A stretch of 64,000 nucleotides of DNA, taken from NCBI GenBank assembly GCA_045652465.1, contig JAZRUI010000010.1, forward strand, positions 1 through 64,000. Reading direction: 5' to 3'. Below are positions 6,368 through 14,699 of this stretch, piece by piece; positions within the stretch are counted from its first letter, which is position 1, and the number at the start of each line of letters is the position of its first letter. The stretch is from SIG589 sp045652465. GTDB taxonomy: Bacteria; Bacillota; Clostridia; Oscillospirales; Acutalibacteraceae. Made by a program: the position numbers and the translations under genes. The notes under the pieces were generated by a model. It was not told where the DNA came from and searched no databases. It saw only the letters and a list, made by a program, of their open reading frames with translations.

Positions 6368-7624
6368 ATGACCGATATTAAAAAACTTTGCGATGGTATA
6401 ATCGGCTGCGAATGCGGCATGGACCACCTTTGCCCTATTGATCTTATTGAAATCGGAAACGGTGTTTTGCCAAAGCTTACTGAAATGTGTGCTGACTTTA
6501 AAAGCATTCTTTTGGTTGCCGACAGCAATACATATGCCGTTTGCGGAAAAGAAGTTTTTGAGATTTTAAAGGACAAGATAACCTCAACTATCGTTTTCGA
6601 CACACCCGATTTCGTTCTCATCCCCGATGAAGCGGCAATCGAAAAAATCGAAAATGCTCTCATGGGCGATACCGATATTATCATCGGCGTTGGCTCGGGC
6701 GTTATTAACGACCTTTGCAAATATGTCAGCCACCGCAACGAGCTCCCCTATTATATTGTTGCAACCGCTCCCTCGATGGACGGCTATGCCTCGGTTGGTT
6801 CGGCGCTGATTCTCGGCGGAATGAAGATAACCCTCGGCGCTAATCCTCCCAAGGGTATTATTGCCGATACAAAGGTGCTCGCAAATGCGCCCTTCCCAAT
6901 GATTCAAGCGGGTTGGGGCGATATTATCGGCAAGTATTCCTGCCTTAACGACTGGAAATTAAGCGCTCTCATAAACAATGAATACATATGCCCCGCGGTT
7001 TACAACCTCACCATGGAAACAACCCACCGCGTTAGAGATTTGGCCGAAGGCGTTAAAAAACGCGATGAGGCTGCGGTTGGCGCTTTAATGGAGGCTCTCG
7101 TAACGGTTGGTATCGCGATGAGCTATGTTGGAAACTCGCGACCCGCCTCGGGCAGCGAACATCATCTCTCGCACTATTTTGAAATCACGGGCATTTTAGA
7201 AAACAAGCCCTATTTCCCCCATGGTGTTGATGTTATTTATTCGGCAGTTGCAACCGCGGCTTTAAGAGAAAAAATCATTAACTCCGCGCCTCGCAAATTT
7301 GCATTTGACCGCGCCGAGTGGGAAAAGAATATAAAAGAAATCTATCTTACCTCCGCCGATGAGGTTATAAAACTGCAGGATAAGATGGGTTGGTACACCG
7401 ATGCCGATGAGGCAACAGTTTTTGAAAAACAAGAGCAAATCAAAGCCGTTCTTTCAGAAGCACCGAGCGAAGCCGAAATGCTTGAGTTGCTCGAAAAAAT
7501 CGAACTTGACTATAATGAATTCGTTGAGCTTTACGGCAAAGAAAAAATCGATAACGCTATTCTTTTTGCAAAGGACCTAAAAGACCGCTACTCGGTTCTT
7601 TGGCTCGGATATAAATACTTTTAA
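6368..7624 (+). CDS. araM: sn-Glycerol-1-phosphate dehydrogenase
   Basis: This 418-residue member of the iron-containing-alcohol-dehydrogenase-like superfamily resembles AraM/EgsA. It reduces dihydroxyacetone phosphate to sn-glycerol-1-phosphate with NAD(P)H. Visible features are the nucleotide-binding GVGSGVINDLCKY (about 102-114), SMDGYAS with a metal-ligand Asp (about 137), and the His ligands in SGSEHHLSH and FPHGVDV. AGGGAGG precedes the ATG. In archaea the product builds ether lipids. In Bacillus AraM feeds heptaprenylglyceryl phosphate, and in many Firmicutes the gene sits in arabinose loci. Here it has no sugar genes beside it and is followed 47 bases later by trmO. Confidence 0.88.
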   Translation: MTDIKKLCDGIIGCECGMDHLCPIDLIEIGNGVLPKLTEMCADFKSILLVADSNTYAVCGKEVFEILKDKITSTIVFDTPDFVLIPDEAAIEKIENALMGDTDIIIGVGSGVINDLCKYVSHRNELPYYIVATAPSMDGYASVGSALILGGMKITLGANPPKGIIADTKVLANAPFPMIQAGWGDIIGKYSCLNDWKLSALINNEYICPAVYNLTMETTHRVRDLAEGVKKRDEAAVGALMEALVTVGIAMSYVGNSRPASGSEHHLSHYFEITGILENKPYFPHGVDVIYSAVATAALREKIINSAPRKFAFDRAEWEKNIKEIYLTSADEVIKLQDKMGWYTDADEATVFEKQEQIKAVLSEAPSEAEMLELLEKIELDYNEFVELYGKEKIDNAILFAKDLKDRYSVLWLGYKYF

Positions 7625-7671
7625 ATTGATAACTATTGGGATTCTTCAAAAGTTATGAAGGTGCTATTATA

Positions 7672-8349
7672 ATGGAAATTAAACCGATTGCCTATATACA
7701 CACTGACTTCCCGACTAAATTCGGCATTCCTCGCCAAAGCAATCTAATTGAAGAATTAGAATCGAAGATTGTGTTCACTTCGGAATACCGCGATAAAAAC
7801 GCGGTTCGCGGAATTGAGGAATTTTCGCATCTTTGGCTTATTTGGCATTTTTCCGCCGTTGAAAAGGACGACTGGTCGCCAACCGTCCGTCCTCCAAGGC
7901 TTGGCGGAAATGAGCGAGTCGGCGTTTTTGCAACCCGCTCGCCCTATCGACCGAATCATTTAGGTCTTTCTTCGGTCAAACTGCTGCGGGTTGATTATGA
8001 TTCGCCCGATGCCCCCGTTATATATGTTGGCGGGGCTGACCTTTTGGATGGCACGCCTATATTTGATATTAAGCCTTATCTTCCCATAAGCGACATTCAT
8101 AACAATGCCGTTGGTGGTTTTTCGGATGAGAAAGCGGGATATGCCCTCAAGCTCGAATTCCCGAAAGAATTTTCCGATTTAATCGAAAAAGACAAACTCG
8201 CGCCGCTTAAAGAAATCCTGAAAAGCGACCCAAGACCTGCCTACCATGATGACCCCAAAAGAATCTATGGTTTCCCCTTTGCGGGCTTTGAGGTTAAATT
8301 TTCGGTAAATGATGATGTTGTTTCGGTTGTTGATGTAAAGAAAATATAG
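7672..8349 (+). CDS. trmO: tRNA threonylcarbamoyladenosine (t6A37) methyltransferase
   Basis: TrmO uses S-adenosylmethionine to N6-methylate t6A37 of tRNA. The 225 residues include the UPF0066 core: FGIPRQ (about 15-20), GVFATRSPYRPNHLGLSSVK (about 84-103), DLLDGTPIFDIKPYLP (about 123-138) and a C-terminal RIYGF. I prefer the ATG at 7672 because families begin MxxxPIAYIHTDFP, and GAAGG lies 13 bases upstream; an upstream TTG at 7636 would add 12 unconserved residues. It is probably co-transcribed with araM, with no functional tie evident. Confidence 0.88.
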   Translation: MEIKPIAYIHTDFPTKFGIPRQSNLIEELESKIVFTSEYRDKNAVRGIEEFSHLWLIWHFSAVEKDDWSPTVRPPRLGGNERVGVFATRSPYRPNHLGLSSVKLLRVDYDSPDAPVIYVGGADLLDGTPIFDIKPYLPISDIHNNAVGGFSDEKAGYALKLEFPKEFSDLIEKDKLAPLKEILKSDPRPAYHDDPKRIYGFPFAGFEVKFSVNDDVVSVVDVKKI

Positions 8350-8369
8350 TAAAATCTTCATCTTTTCGA

Positions 8370-8398
8370 TAGACAACCGCTCCAATATATGTTATTAT
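8370..8398 (+). promoter_or_regulatory. rhaA promoter (moderate)
   Basis: TAGACA (8370-8375), 17 bases, TATTAT (8393-8398), 36 bases before the chosen start. Confidence 0.45.
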
Positions 8399-8433
8399 AA
8401 ATAAAATCTTAAATGAAAGTGAGATTAATACAT

Positions 8434-9696
8434 ATGTCTATTGCAGCTTCCAAAGGCTATGAGCTCGCCCGTGAACAATATGCAAAGTTAGGTATTGATA
8501 CTGATGCTGCTATTGAAAAGCTCAAGAATATCCCCGTTTCCCTCCATTGTTGGCAGGGTGATGATGTTATCGGTTTTGACCATGATGGTCCTTTAACCGG
8601 AGGCATTCAGACAACCGGTAACTACCCCGGCAAGGCTACCACTCCCGAACAGCTTCTCGCTGATATGGATAAGGTTATGTCGCTTTGCCCCGGCGCTAAA
8701 AAGTTAAATGTTCATGCTTGCTATGCTATCTTTGAAAACGGCGAATATGCCGACCGCGATAAGCTTGAGCCCAAGCATTTCCAAAAGTGGGTTGACTTTG
8801 CTAAAGAGAGAAATATGGGCATTGACTTTAACCCCACCTTCTTCTCTCATCCGATGGTTAAGGACGGTCTTACCCTTTCGAGCCCCGATAAGGCTACCCG
8901 CGATTTCTGGATTGAGCACGGCAAGGCTTGTATCCGCATTTCGCAGTATTTCGCTGAGCAAACCGGCGTTCCCTGCGTTATGAACATTTGGACAGGCGAC
9001 GGCTATAAGGATATCCCCGCAGACCGCATGGGTCCCCGTATGCGCTATAAGGATTCTATCGAGGCAATCCTTGCTGAGCCCTTTGATAAGAACCTTGTTA
9101 AGCCCTGCGTTGAGTCTAAGGTTTTCGGTATCGGCGTTGAATCCTACACTGTTGGTTCCGCTGAATTCACCCTTTCCTTCGCTGCAACACATGACGGTTG
9201 CTTACCGCTTATGGACAATGGTCACTATCATCCGATGGAGTATGTTTCGGATAAGGTTCCCGCATTACTTTGCTACTTTCCCGAAATCGCTCTCCACATT
9301 ACCCGCGGCGTTCGTTGGGACTCCGACCATGTTCTTCTCCTTGATGATGAAACCAAGGAAATTGCAAAGGAAATCGTTCGTTGTGATGCTCTCGATCGCG
9401 TTTATATGGCACTTGACTACTTTGATGCAAGCATTAACCGTATCAGCGCTTGGACCGTTGGCTTCCGCAGCTGGCAAAAGGCTCTCCTTTCCGCATTGTG
9501 CACTCCCCATGCTATGCTCAAGAAGCTTCAGGATGAAAACAAGCTGACCGAGCTTATGGTTATGCAGGAAGAGCTCAAGATTATGCCCTTCGGCGAGATT
9601 TGGAACCGTTACTGCGAGGTTTGCGGCGTTACCGCAGGTCCCGAATGGTTTGATGAAATCCGCAAATATGAGGACGAAGTTTTAAGCAAGAGATAA
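8434..9696 (+). CDS. rhaA: L-rhamnose isomerase
   Basis: This enzyme interconverts L-rhamnose and L-rhamnulose, the first step of rhamnose catabolism. The 420 residues match the family length. PVSLHCWQGDDVIGFD near the start, the metal-site segments NIWTGDGYKDIP and ESKVFGIGVESYTVGS, and THDGCLPLMDNGHYHP are all RhaA hallmarks. The ATG at 8434 is chosen over 8413 because GAAAGTGAG is a suitable ribosome binding site for it. Codon use is highly biased, suggesting strong expression. It stands alone: no rhamnulokinase, aldolase or regulator is adjacent. Confidence 0.95.
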   Translation: MSIAASKGYELAREQYAKLGIDTDAAIEKLKNIPVSLHCWQGDDVIGFDHDGPLTGGIQTTGNYPGKATTPEQLLADMDKVMSLCPGAKKLNVHACYAIFENGEYADRDKLEPKHFQKWVDFAKERNMGIDFNPTFFSHPMVKDGLTLSSPDKATRDFWIEHGKACIRISQYFAEQTGVPCVMNIWTGDGYKDIPADRMGPRMRYKDSIEAILAEPFDKNLVKPCVESKVFGIGVESYTVGSAEFTLSFAATHDGCLPLMDNGHYHPMEYVSDKVPALLCYFPEIALHITRGVRWDSDHVLLLDDETKEIAKEIVRCDALDRVYMALDYFDASINRISAWTVGFRSWQKALLSALCTPHAMLKKLQDENKLTELMVMQEELKIMPFGEIWNRYCEVCGVTAGPEWFDEIRKYEDEVLSKR

Positions 9697-9701
9697 CTTT
9701 G

Positions 9702-9738
9702 AAAACCGCTGAAAGCAAGGCTTTCGGCGGTTTTTTTA
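9702..9738 (+). terminator. rhaA terminator
   Basis: AAACCGCTGAAAGC pairs with GCTTTCGGCGGTTT around a three-base loop, then TTTTT. Confidence 0.85.
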
Positions 9739-9756
9739 TTTATATTTAAAAAGGTG

Positions 9757-9785
9757 TTGACTTTAGCGTAGTAATGTGGTAAAAT
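9757..9785 (+). promoter_or_regulatory. Promoter of the amino-acid ABC operon
   Basis: TTGACT (9757-9762), 17 bases, TAAAAT (9780-9785). The leader is short (about 20 bases) and holds no riboswitch. Confidence 0.65.
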
Positions 9786-9812
9786 GCTAACACACAAAAG
9801 GAGATGTTACAT

Positions 9813-10637
9813 ATGAAAAAATTATTAGCACTTTTAACCGCACTTTTACTCATCGCAACCGTTTTTGCCGGTTGCGGCGGCGCAAACGACACCAGCAGCG
9901 ACAAGGCTGATGGCGCTAAAAGCGACCTTGAATACATTAAAGACAAGGGCACTTTAATCATTGGTATCACCGATTATGAGCCTATGGATTATCAGGTTGA
10001 CGGCGAATGGGTAGGCTTCGATGCTGACCTCGCAAAACTCGTTGCAAAAGAACTCGGCGTTGAAGTTAAGTTCCAGCTTATCAACTGGAAATACAAGGAA
10101 AATGAGCTCGCCGGCAAAACCATCGACTGCATTTGGAACGGTCTTACCTGGGATGAAGAGCGCGCTGCAAACATGAGCCTCACCGATTGGTACATGAAGA
10201 ACAAGCAGGCTGTTGTTATCAACTCCGCAAACAAAGATAAGTTCGCTACCGCTGATGCTCTCGCAAAGGCAACCATCGCAGCTGAATCCGGCTCCGCAGG
10301 CGAAGATTTCATTAAGGCAAACTTTGATAAGGCAACATTCATCGAGAAGGATGACCAAATCGGCGCTCTCTCCGAGCTCCTCGGCAAAACCTCCGATGCA
10401 GCAGTTATCGACTACATCATGGCTAACTACCTCATCAACAAGGAAGGCAGCAGCTATGCTTCCCTTATGATTCTTGAGGAAGGCGTTGAGGCAGCTGAAG
10501 AATATTATTCTATCGCATTCCGCAAGGGCAGCGATGTTACTGCTGAAGTTAACAACATTCTCAAGACCTTCAAGGCTGACGGCACCTTAAAGAAGGTTGC
10601 TGATAAGTACGGTCTTGCTGATGCACTCGTTGGCTAA
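9813..10637 (+). CDS. Amino-acid ABC transporter substrate-binding lipoprotein
   Basis: This is the extracytoplasmic solute-binding protein (family 3) of a polar-amino-acid importer. The first 22 residues are a lipoprotein signal (MKKLLALLTALL...VFAGC) with the lipid-modified Cys at about 20, followed by a Ser/Asp-rich linker. The mature part opens with KGTLIIGITDYEPMDY and VGFDADLAKLVAKELG, the hallmarks of the family. The ATG at 9813 fits AAAGGAG at 9797-9803. It is first in an operon with the permease and ATPase. The exact substrate (glutamine, cystine or similar) cannot be read from sequence alone. Confidence 0.9.
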   Translation: MKKLLALLTALLLIATVFAGCGGANDTSSDKADGAKSDLEYIKDKGTLIIGITDYEPMDYQVDGEWVGFDADLAKLVAKELGVEVKFQLINWKYKENELAGKTIDCIWNGLTWDEERAANMSLTDWYMKNKQAVVINSANKDKFATADALAKATIAAESGSAGEDFIKANFDKATFIEKDDQIGALSELLGKTSDAAVIDYIMANYLINKEGSSYASLMILEEGVEAAEEYYSIAFRKGSDVTAEVNNILKTFKADGTLKKVADKYGLADALVG

Positions 10638-10720
10638 TCCCTATTTAGTTTAAATTTCAAGCGGCAGCCGCTTATACGGTTGCCGCTCATTTATGTAAAT
10701 CACTATAAAGGAATTGTTTT

Positions 10721-11374
10721 ATGTATAGTTTTTGGGATGTTACGCTCGCGTTGTTTGAAGGCTTTGGCGTTACCTTAAAATTGTTCGCTCTCACCCTTCT
10801 CTTCGCATTGCCGCTGGGACTTATTTTATCCTTCGGTTCCATGTCAAAATTCAAGCCCTTAAGTTATTTGACCAAGATTTTCATTTGGATAATCCGCGGC
10901 ACACCGCTGATGCTTCAAATTCTTGTTGTTTTCTTCATGCCCGGTATGTTGTTTGATAACCCCATTTTTGCATCCAACCGCTTCTTGGCGGCGCTGGTTA
11001 CCTTCGTTATCAACTATGCGGCTTATTTCTCCGAGATTTATCGCGGCGGTATTGAAGGAATCCCGAGGGGACAATATGAGGCAGGTCAGGTTTTAGGTCT
11101 TAAAAAGACTCAAATCTTCTTTAAAATCGTGCTTATGCAGGTTGTTAAGCGCATTATCGCCCCCATGAGCAACGAAATCATCACCCTCGTTAAGGATACC
11201 TCTCTCGTTCGCGTTATTTCGGTTATCGAAATTATTAAGGTTGCCGAAACATTTAACTCGAAGGGTATTATTTGGCCGTTATTCTATACCGCTGTTTTCT
11301 ATCTCGCCTTCTGCGGAATTCTCACGCTTCTGTTCAGTTTCTTCGAAAAGAAGCTCAACTACTATAAGAATTAG
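10721..11374 (+). CDS. Amino-acid ABC transporter permease
   Basis: This 217-residue HisM/GlnP-type inner-membrane permease has about five membrane segments. RGTPLMLQ (about 59-66) is the N-terminal signature of the family, and AAYFSEIYRGGIEGIPRGQ (about 106-124) is the EAA loop that contacts the ATPase. AAAGGAATT precedes the ATG. A hairpin (GCGGCAGCCGC... at 10660-10685) lies between the binding-protein gene and this one. It may trim readthrough so that binding protein is made in excess. Confidence 0.92.
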   Translation: MYSFWDVTLALFEGFGVTLKLFALTLLFALPLGLILSFGSMSKFKPLSYLTKIFIWIIRGTPLMLQILVVFFMPGMLFDNPIFASNRFLAALVTFVINYAAYFSEIYRGGIEGIPRGQYEAGQVLGLKKTQIFFKIVLMQVVKRIIAPMSNEIITLVKDTSLVRVISVIEIIKVAETFNSKGIIWPLFYTAVFYLAFCGILTLLFSFFEKKLNYYKN

Positions 11375-11385
11375 GAGGCGGCGAT

Positions 11386-12138
11386 ATGGCTTTTTTAGAA
11401 GTAAACGAACTTAAAAAATCCTTTGGTAAAAACGAGGTTTTAAAGGGCATTAGCTTTAGTGTTGAAAAGGGCGAGGTTGTTTCCATCATCGGCTCTTCCG
11501 GCAGCGGTAAGACTACCCTGCTTCGTTGCCTTAATTTCCTTGAAATTGCAAACGGCGGCACCATAACCGTTGATGATAAAACCATTTTTGATGCTTCGCT
11601 GCATAAAACCTTGAGCGAATCCGAAAAGCGCCAAAACCGCTTGCATTTCGGCCTTGTTTTCCAATCATTTAACCTTTTCCCGCAGTATAGCGCTCTCAAA
11701 AATGTTATGCTCGCTCCTTCCCTTTTGAATGCGGGCAGCGATGAAGAAATTCGCAAAAACGCTGTTGCTCTTTTAGAGCGCGTTGGTCTTGGCGACCGTT
11801 TGGATGCTTATCCCTGCGAATTATCGGGCGGTCAGCAGCAGCGCGTTGCTATCGCAAGAGCCTTGGCTATGAAGCCCGAAATTCTTTGTTTTGACGAGCC
11901 CACAAGCGCGCTCGACCCTTCGCTTACCGGAGAGGTTTTGCGCGTTATCAGAGGCCTTAAGGATGACAATAGAACGATGATTGTTGTTACCCATGAAATG
12001 GAATTCGCAAGAAGCGTTTCCGATAAAATAATCTTTATGGCGGACGGCATTATCGAAGAAATGGGAACACCCGAAGAGGTTTTCGAAAAATCGAAATCCG
12101 AAAAGGTTAAGGCATTCCTAAGCAACACAAAATTCTAA
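11386..12138 (+). CDS. Amino-acid ABC transporter ATP-binding protein
   Basis: This 250-residue GlnQ/HisP-type ATPase energises the importer. Walker A is GSSGSGKTTLLR (about 37-48), the Q-loop is FQSFNLFP, the signature is LSGGQQQRVAIARAL (about 145-159), Walker B is EILCFDEPTSALDP (about 164-177) and the switch His is in VTHEME. GGAGG is 6 bases upstream of the ATG. It lies 11 bases after the permease and closes the operon. Confidence 0.95.
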   Translation: MAFLEVNELKKSFGKNEVLKGISFSVEKGEVVSIIGSSGSGKTTLLRCLNFLEIANGGTITVDDKTIFDASLHKTLSESEKRQNRLHFGLVFQSFNLFPQYSALKNVMLAPSLLNAGSDEEIRKNAVALLERVGLGDRLDAYPCELSGGQQQRVAIARALAMKPEILCFDEPTSALDPSLTGEVLRVIRGLKDDNRTMIVVTHEMEFARSVSDKIIFMADGIIEEMGTPEEVFEKSKSEKVKAFLSNTKF

Positions 12139-12141
12139 AAC

Positions 12142-12169
12142 AAAAACCACCCTTTCGGGTGGTTTTTTT
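12142..12169. terminator. Convergent terminator
   Basis: AAAAACCACCC pairs with GGGTGGTTTTT around TTTC. It serves the ABC operon and, on the other strand, the peptidase gene. Confidence 0.8.
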
Positions 12170-12638
12170 ATTTAAATATTTTTCGTTTTGTTCTTCCTAA
12201 AAAGGAGCGAACTTTAAGATAAATATTTTTTCTAACAAAATATGATACGCAGTTCGAGCGCCAAAAAGCATAAAGCCTATAGCCTAAATCGTTAACACTA
12301 TGCTTTTTGTTCTTATGAGTGAATTCCTTAACGACGCCTATAATATCATCATCGCTAATTCCCTTTTCGATAAAATAGCAGTTATCTCCGCGGATGGTAT
12401 AATCCTTTTCGTTAACCTTGATGATGCGATGAAGAATATATTTTTCGCCGTTTTTATAAAACGGAATATCGCGTTTTTTAAGCCTTCCGCAGGGCGCGAT
12501 AAGGGTTACTGTATCAACCTTATGGCGAAGCATCGGAAGCATACTGCTGCCGGTTACCGTAAATGTAACTTCTCCGCCGTTTTTCAAGGTTTCAATCAGC
12601 GTTGGCATCATCTCTTCCAAAGAGAAATCATTAACCAT
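12168..12638 (-). CDS. S24/S26-family peptidase-like protein (signal-peptidase fold)
   Basis: The product is 156 residues. VTGSSMLPMLRHKVDTVTL (about 27-45) carries the Ser of the S24/S26 serine-lysine peptidases, and YILHRIIKVNEKDYTIRGDN fits the following box D/E region. The catalytic Lys is less certain. No N-terminal membrane anchor is seen, unlike housekeeping signal peptidases. The ATG at 12638 lies 8 bases inside the end of the upstream gene, with GGAG inside that gene's last codons, so the pair is translationally coupled. A role in maturing a peptide together with its partner is a guess. Confidence 0.7.
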   Translation of the reverse strand: MVNDFSLEEMMPTLIETLKNGGEVTFTVTGSSMLPMLRHKVDTVTLIAPCGRLKKRDIPFYKNGEKYILHRIIKVNEKDYTIRGDNCYFIEKGISDDDIIGVVKEFTHKNKKHSVNDLGYRLYAFWRSNCVSYFVRKNIYLKVRSFLGRTKRKIFK

Positions 12639-13347
12639 TAAACTTTTCTCCACTCATAGTTTCATAGGATAAAATTGCCGCCGAAGGGTCCATATTGCAT
12701 TTGAGCGAATAAACCTTAACGGAATTCAAAATGTCATCAAGGACGGTAAGCATTTTATCCATATTTTCCATAGAAAGATTGCGAACGGTTTGCTCCATAA
12801 CAGCAACGATAACCGCGCTGTTATCCATAACCGAAATCTCGTTTTCGGGCGACTGCGAAATAAAGCAAATACCGCCAAGCTCAGCTCGAACATTTTTGCT
12901 TATATCGTGCTTGCCGCTAAAGGGAGTTCCATAAACATAAGGCTTGCCATCGATAATTCTAATGGCGGGTTTATCATCGTTTATGATAAAGGCTTTCTCC
13001 CCAAAAATTTTGAGCCAAAGCGATGTATGGGTTGATTTTCCCGTTCCGCAGGGCGCGGAAAAAAGATAAGCCTTGCCATCAACAACAACGCCCGAAGCGT
13101 GCAAAAGCATACCGTTATAGGCGGTTATCTCATTATAGAAGCCGCTGCCATAAAGCATATATTCCCATTCGTTTTGGTTCATGGCAGGATATTTATCGAG
13201 ATAATATTTAATTTTCTTTTCGGTGAGAACAATGTTGATGTCGGGGGTTAGTTCATCGCTAACCTCATAGGGTTTGCCGCGCGATAAAAGCATCTCGCTC
13301 TTGCAATCCATATGCACGATTAAATCGGCAATTTTATAATTAGGCAT
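12631..13347 (-). CDS. HPr-kinase-like P-loop protein
   Basis: The product is 238 residues. A P-loop APCGTGKSTHTSLW (about 98-111) is followed by INDDKPAIR (about 122-130) and YGTPFSGKHDISKN. This is the layout of the HprK/PEP-carboxykinase-like kinase domain found as orphan proteins near peptide-modification clusters. The N-terminal 90 residues are not recognised. It is coupled to the S24/S26 peptidase gene and starts 12 bases after nadE. No substrate peptide gene was found nearby. A kinase or ATP-dependent modification role is inferred from the fold. Confidence 0.65.
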   Translation of the reverse strand: MPNYKIADLIVHMDCKSEMLLSRGKPYEVSDELTPDINIVLTEKKIKYYLDKYPAMNQNEWEYMLYGSGFYNEITAYNGMLLHASGVVVDGKAYLFSAPCGTGKSTHTSLWLKIFGEKAFIINDDKPAIRIIDGKPYVYGTPFSGKHDISKNVRAELGGICFISQSPENEISVMDNSAVIVAVMEQTVRNLSMENMDKMLTVLDDILNSVKVYSLKCNMDPSAAILSYETMSGEKFNG

Positions 13348-13359
13348 TTTGCACCTCTT

Positions 13360-14097
13360 TTAAGGTTGATATGGGAAAACAGGCATAAGCTTTAGCTTGA
13401 ACAAATTTCGCTCATGCATAGAATCAATCTTGGCTTTGGTTTCAGCGTCATCAATAATTCCTTCGCGAATATAGCGGTCCAGGGTTTCATAGGTGAAACC
13501 AAGGTTGTCTTCATCGGTTTTGCCGCAAAGACCATCGATAGGCGTTTTTTCGATGAAACGCTCGGGAAGTCCGAGTTCCCTGCCGATAGCCTTAACCTCG
13601 CGAACGGTTAAAAGCGATAAGGGGCTGAAGTCGCCAACGCTATCGCCATAACGGGTTGAATAACCAACCCAGTCCTCGGATAGATTGCAGGTATTGGCAA
13701 CGCGGCCGTTAACCGACTGCGAAACGGCATACAGCACCGACATACGAATGCGCGGCGGAAGGTTGAAGCGCGATTGTTGAGTTAGCGGAAGTTTTTCAGA
13801 AATTTCGGCGGTTACGGCTTCAATGGCATTCTTAACATTAACCGTTATGTTTTCGATACCGAGGGTTTTGCAAAGGTCGATAGAATAATCTATATCAGCC
13901 TGCTCGCCCTGCGGCATAAGCACACCGAAAACGCGTTCTTTGCCTAATGCGGCGCAGCACAATGCGGCAACAACCGAGCTATCTTTGCCTCCCGAAATGC
14001 CGACAACCGCCTTGCAATCGGGACCATTAGAAGCGAACCAATCCTTTATCCAATTAATGCAATCGTTGCAAACCTTTTTAGCATCAAAGCTATACAT
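13360..14097 (-). CDS. nadE: Ammonia-dependent NAD+ synthetase
   Basis: NadE amidates nicotinate adenine dinucleotide to NAD+ with ATP and ammonia. Its 245 residues contain the PP-loop VVGISGGKDSSVVAALC (about 31-47), FNLPPRIRMSVLYAVSQ, GNLSEDW-type CNLSEDWVGYSTRYGD and a C-terminal zone closing on KLMPVFPY. It lacks a glutaminase domain, so it is the short form. The ATG at 14097 is preferred because AGGCGGTG is correctly spaced; the upstream GTG lies inside that site. It heads the minus-strand unit nadE-kinase-like-peptidase. Confidence 0.93.
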   Translation of the reverse strand: MYSFDAKKVCNDCINWIKDWFASNGPDCKAVVGISGGKDSSVVAALCCAALGKERVFGVLMPQGEQADIDYSIDLCKTLGIENITVNVKNAIEAVTAEISEKLPLTQQSRFNLPPRIRMSVLYAVSQSVNGRVANTCNLSEDWVGYSTRYGDSVGDFSPLSLLTVREVKAIGRELGLPERFIEKTPIDGLCGKTDEDNLGFTYETLDRYIREGIIDDAETKAKIDSMHERNLFKLKLMPVFPYQP

Positions 14098-14128
14098 TAA
14101 ATGCACCGCCTAATAAAAATATATATTT

Positions 14129-14157
14129 ATAATAAAGTAAACTCTCAAATAAGTCAA
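14129..14157 (-). promoter_or_regulatory. nadE promoter
   Basis: On the minus strand: TTGACT (14152-14157), 17 bases, TATTAT (14129-14134), about 30 bases before the start. Confidence 0.6.
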
Positions 14158-14165
14158 TGTTTACC

Positions 14166-14194
14166 TTGCGTTTTGCTCGCCTTTTCTATATAAT
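14166..14194 (+). promoter_or_regulatory. dut promoter
   Basis: TTGCGT (14166-14171), 17 bases, TATAAT (14189-14194). It is back-to-back with the nadE promoter. Confidence 0.55.
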
Positions 14195-14223
14195 ATATAC
14201 AAAGAATTTGTGGAGTGATGGTT

Positions 14224-14658
14224 TTGGAAATTAAGATAAAAAAATTAAACCCAAACGCAACCCTTCCCACCAGGGGTTCAAAATATGCCGCAGGATATGA
14301 CCTTTATGCCTGCTGTGAGGGTGATGTTATTATCCCGCCCCATAAAAATGTTAAAATTGGAACAGGACTCGCCATTGCCGTTCCCGAAGGATATTTCGGC
14401 GCAATTTTTGCCCGCAGCGGTCTTGCCGCAAAGCAGGGTCTTCGCCCCGCAAACTGCGTTGGCGTTGCCGATTCCGATTATCGCGGCGAATATATCGTTG
14501 CGCTTCATAACGACTCGGATGAGGCAAAAATTATCAAGCAGGGCGAGCGCATCGCTCAACTTGTTATTATGCCCTTTTTGGCAGCCGAATTCATCGAAAC
14601 CGAAACACTCGATGAAACCGAGCGCGGCGAAGGCGGTTTCGGAAGCACAGGTAAATAA
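14224..14658 (+). CDS. dut: dUTP diphosphatase
   Basis: Dut hydrolyses dUTP to dUMP, keeping uracil out of DNA and feeding thymidylate synthesis. All five trimeric-dUTPase motifs are present: AAGYDLYA, ARSGLAAKQGL, GVADSDYRGE with the catalytic Asp, GERIAQLVI and the C-terminal RGEGGFGSTGK. I favour the TTG at 14224, 8 bases after GGAG (14212-14215); the ATG at 14218 would be too close to that site. The same GGAGTGATRGTTTTG context recurs at 20178, which supports TTG use in this genome. Confidence 0.93.
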   Translation: MEIKIKKLNPNATLPTRGSKYAAGYDLYACCEGDVIIPPHKNVKIGTGLAIAVPEGYFGAIFARSGLAAKQGLRPANCVGVADSDYRGEYIVALHNDSDEAKIIKQGERIAQLVIMPFLAAEFIETETLDETERGEGGFGSTGK

Positions 14659-14665
14659 ATATAAA

Positions 14666-14699
14666 AACCGCAGGAGAAAACTCCTGCGGTTCTTTTTTT
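14666..14699. terminator. dut/rny convergent terminator
   Basis: AACCGCAGGAG pairs with CTCCTGCGGTT around AAAA, then a T-run that overlaps the end of rny. Confidence 0.85.
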
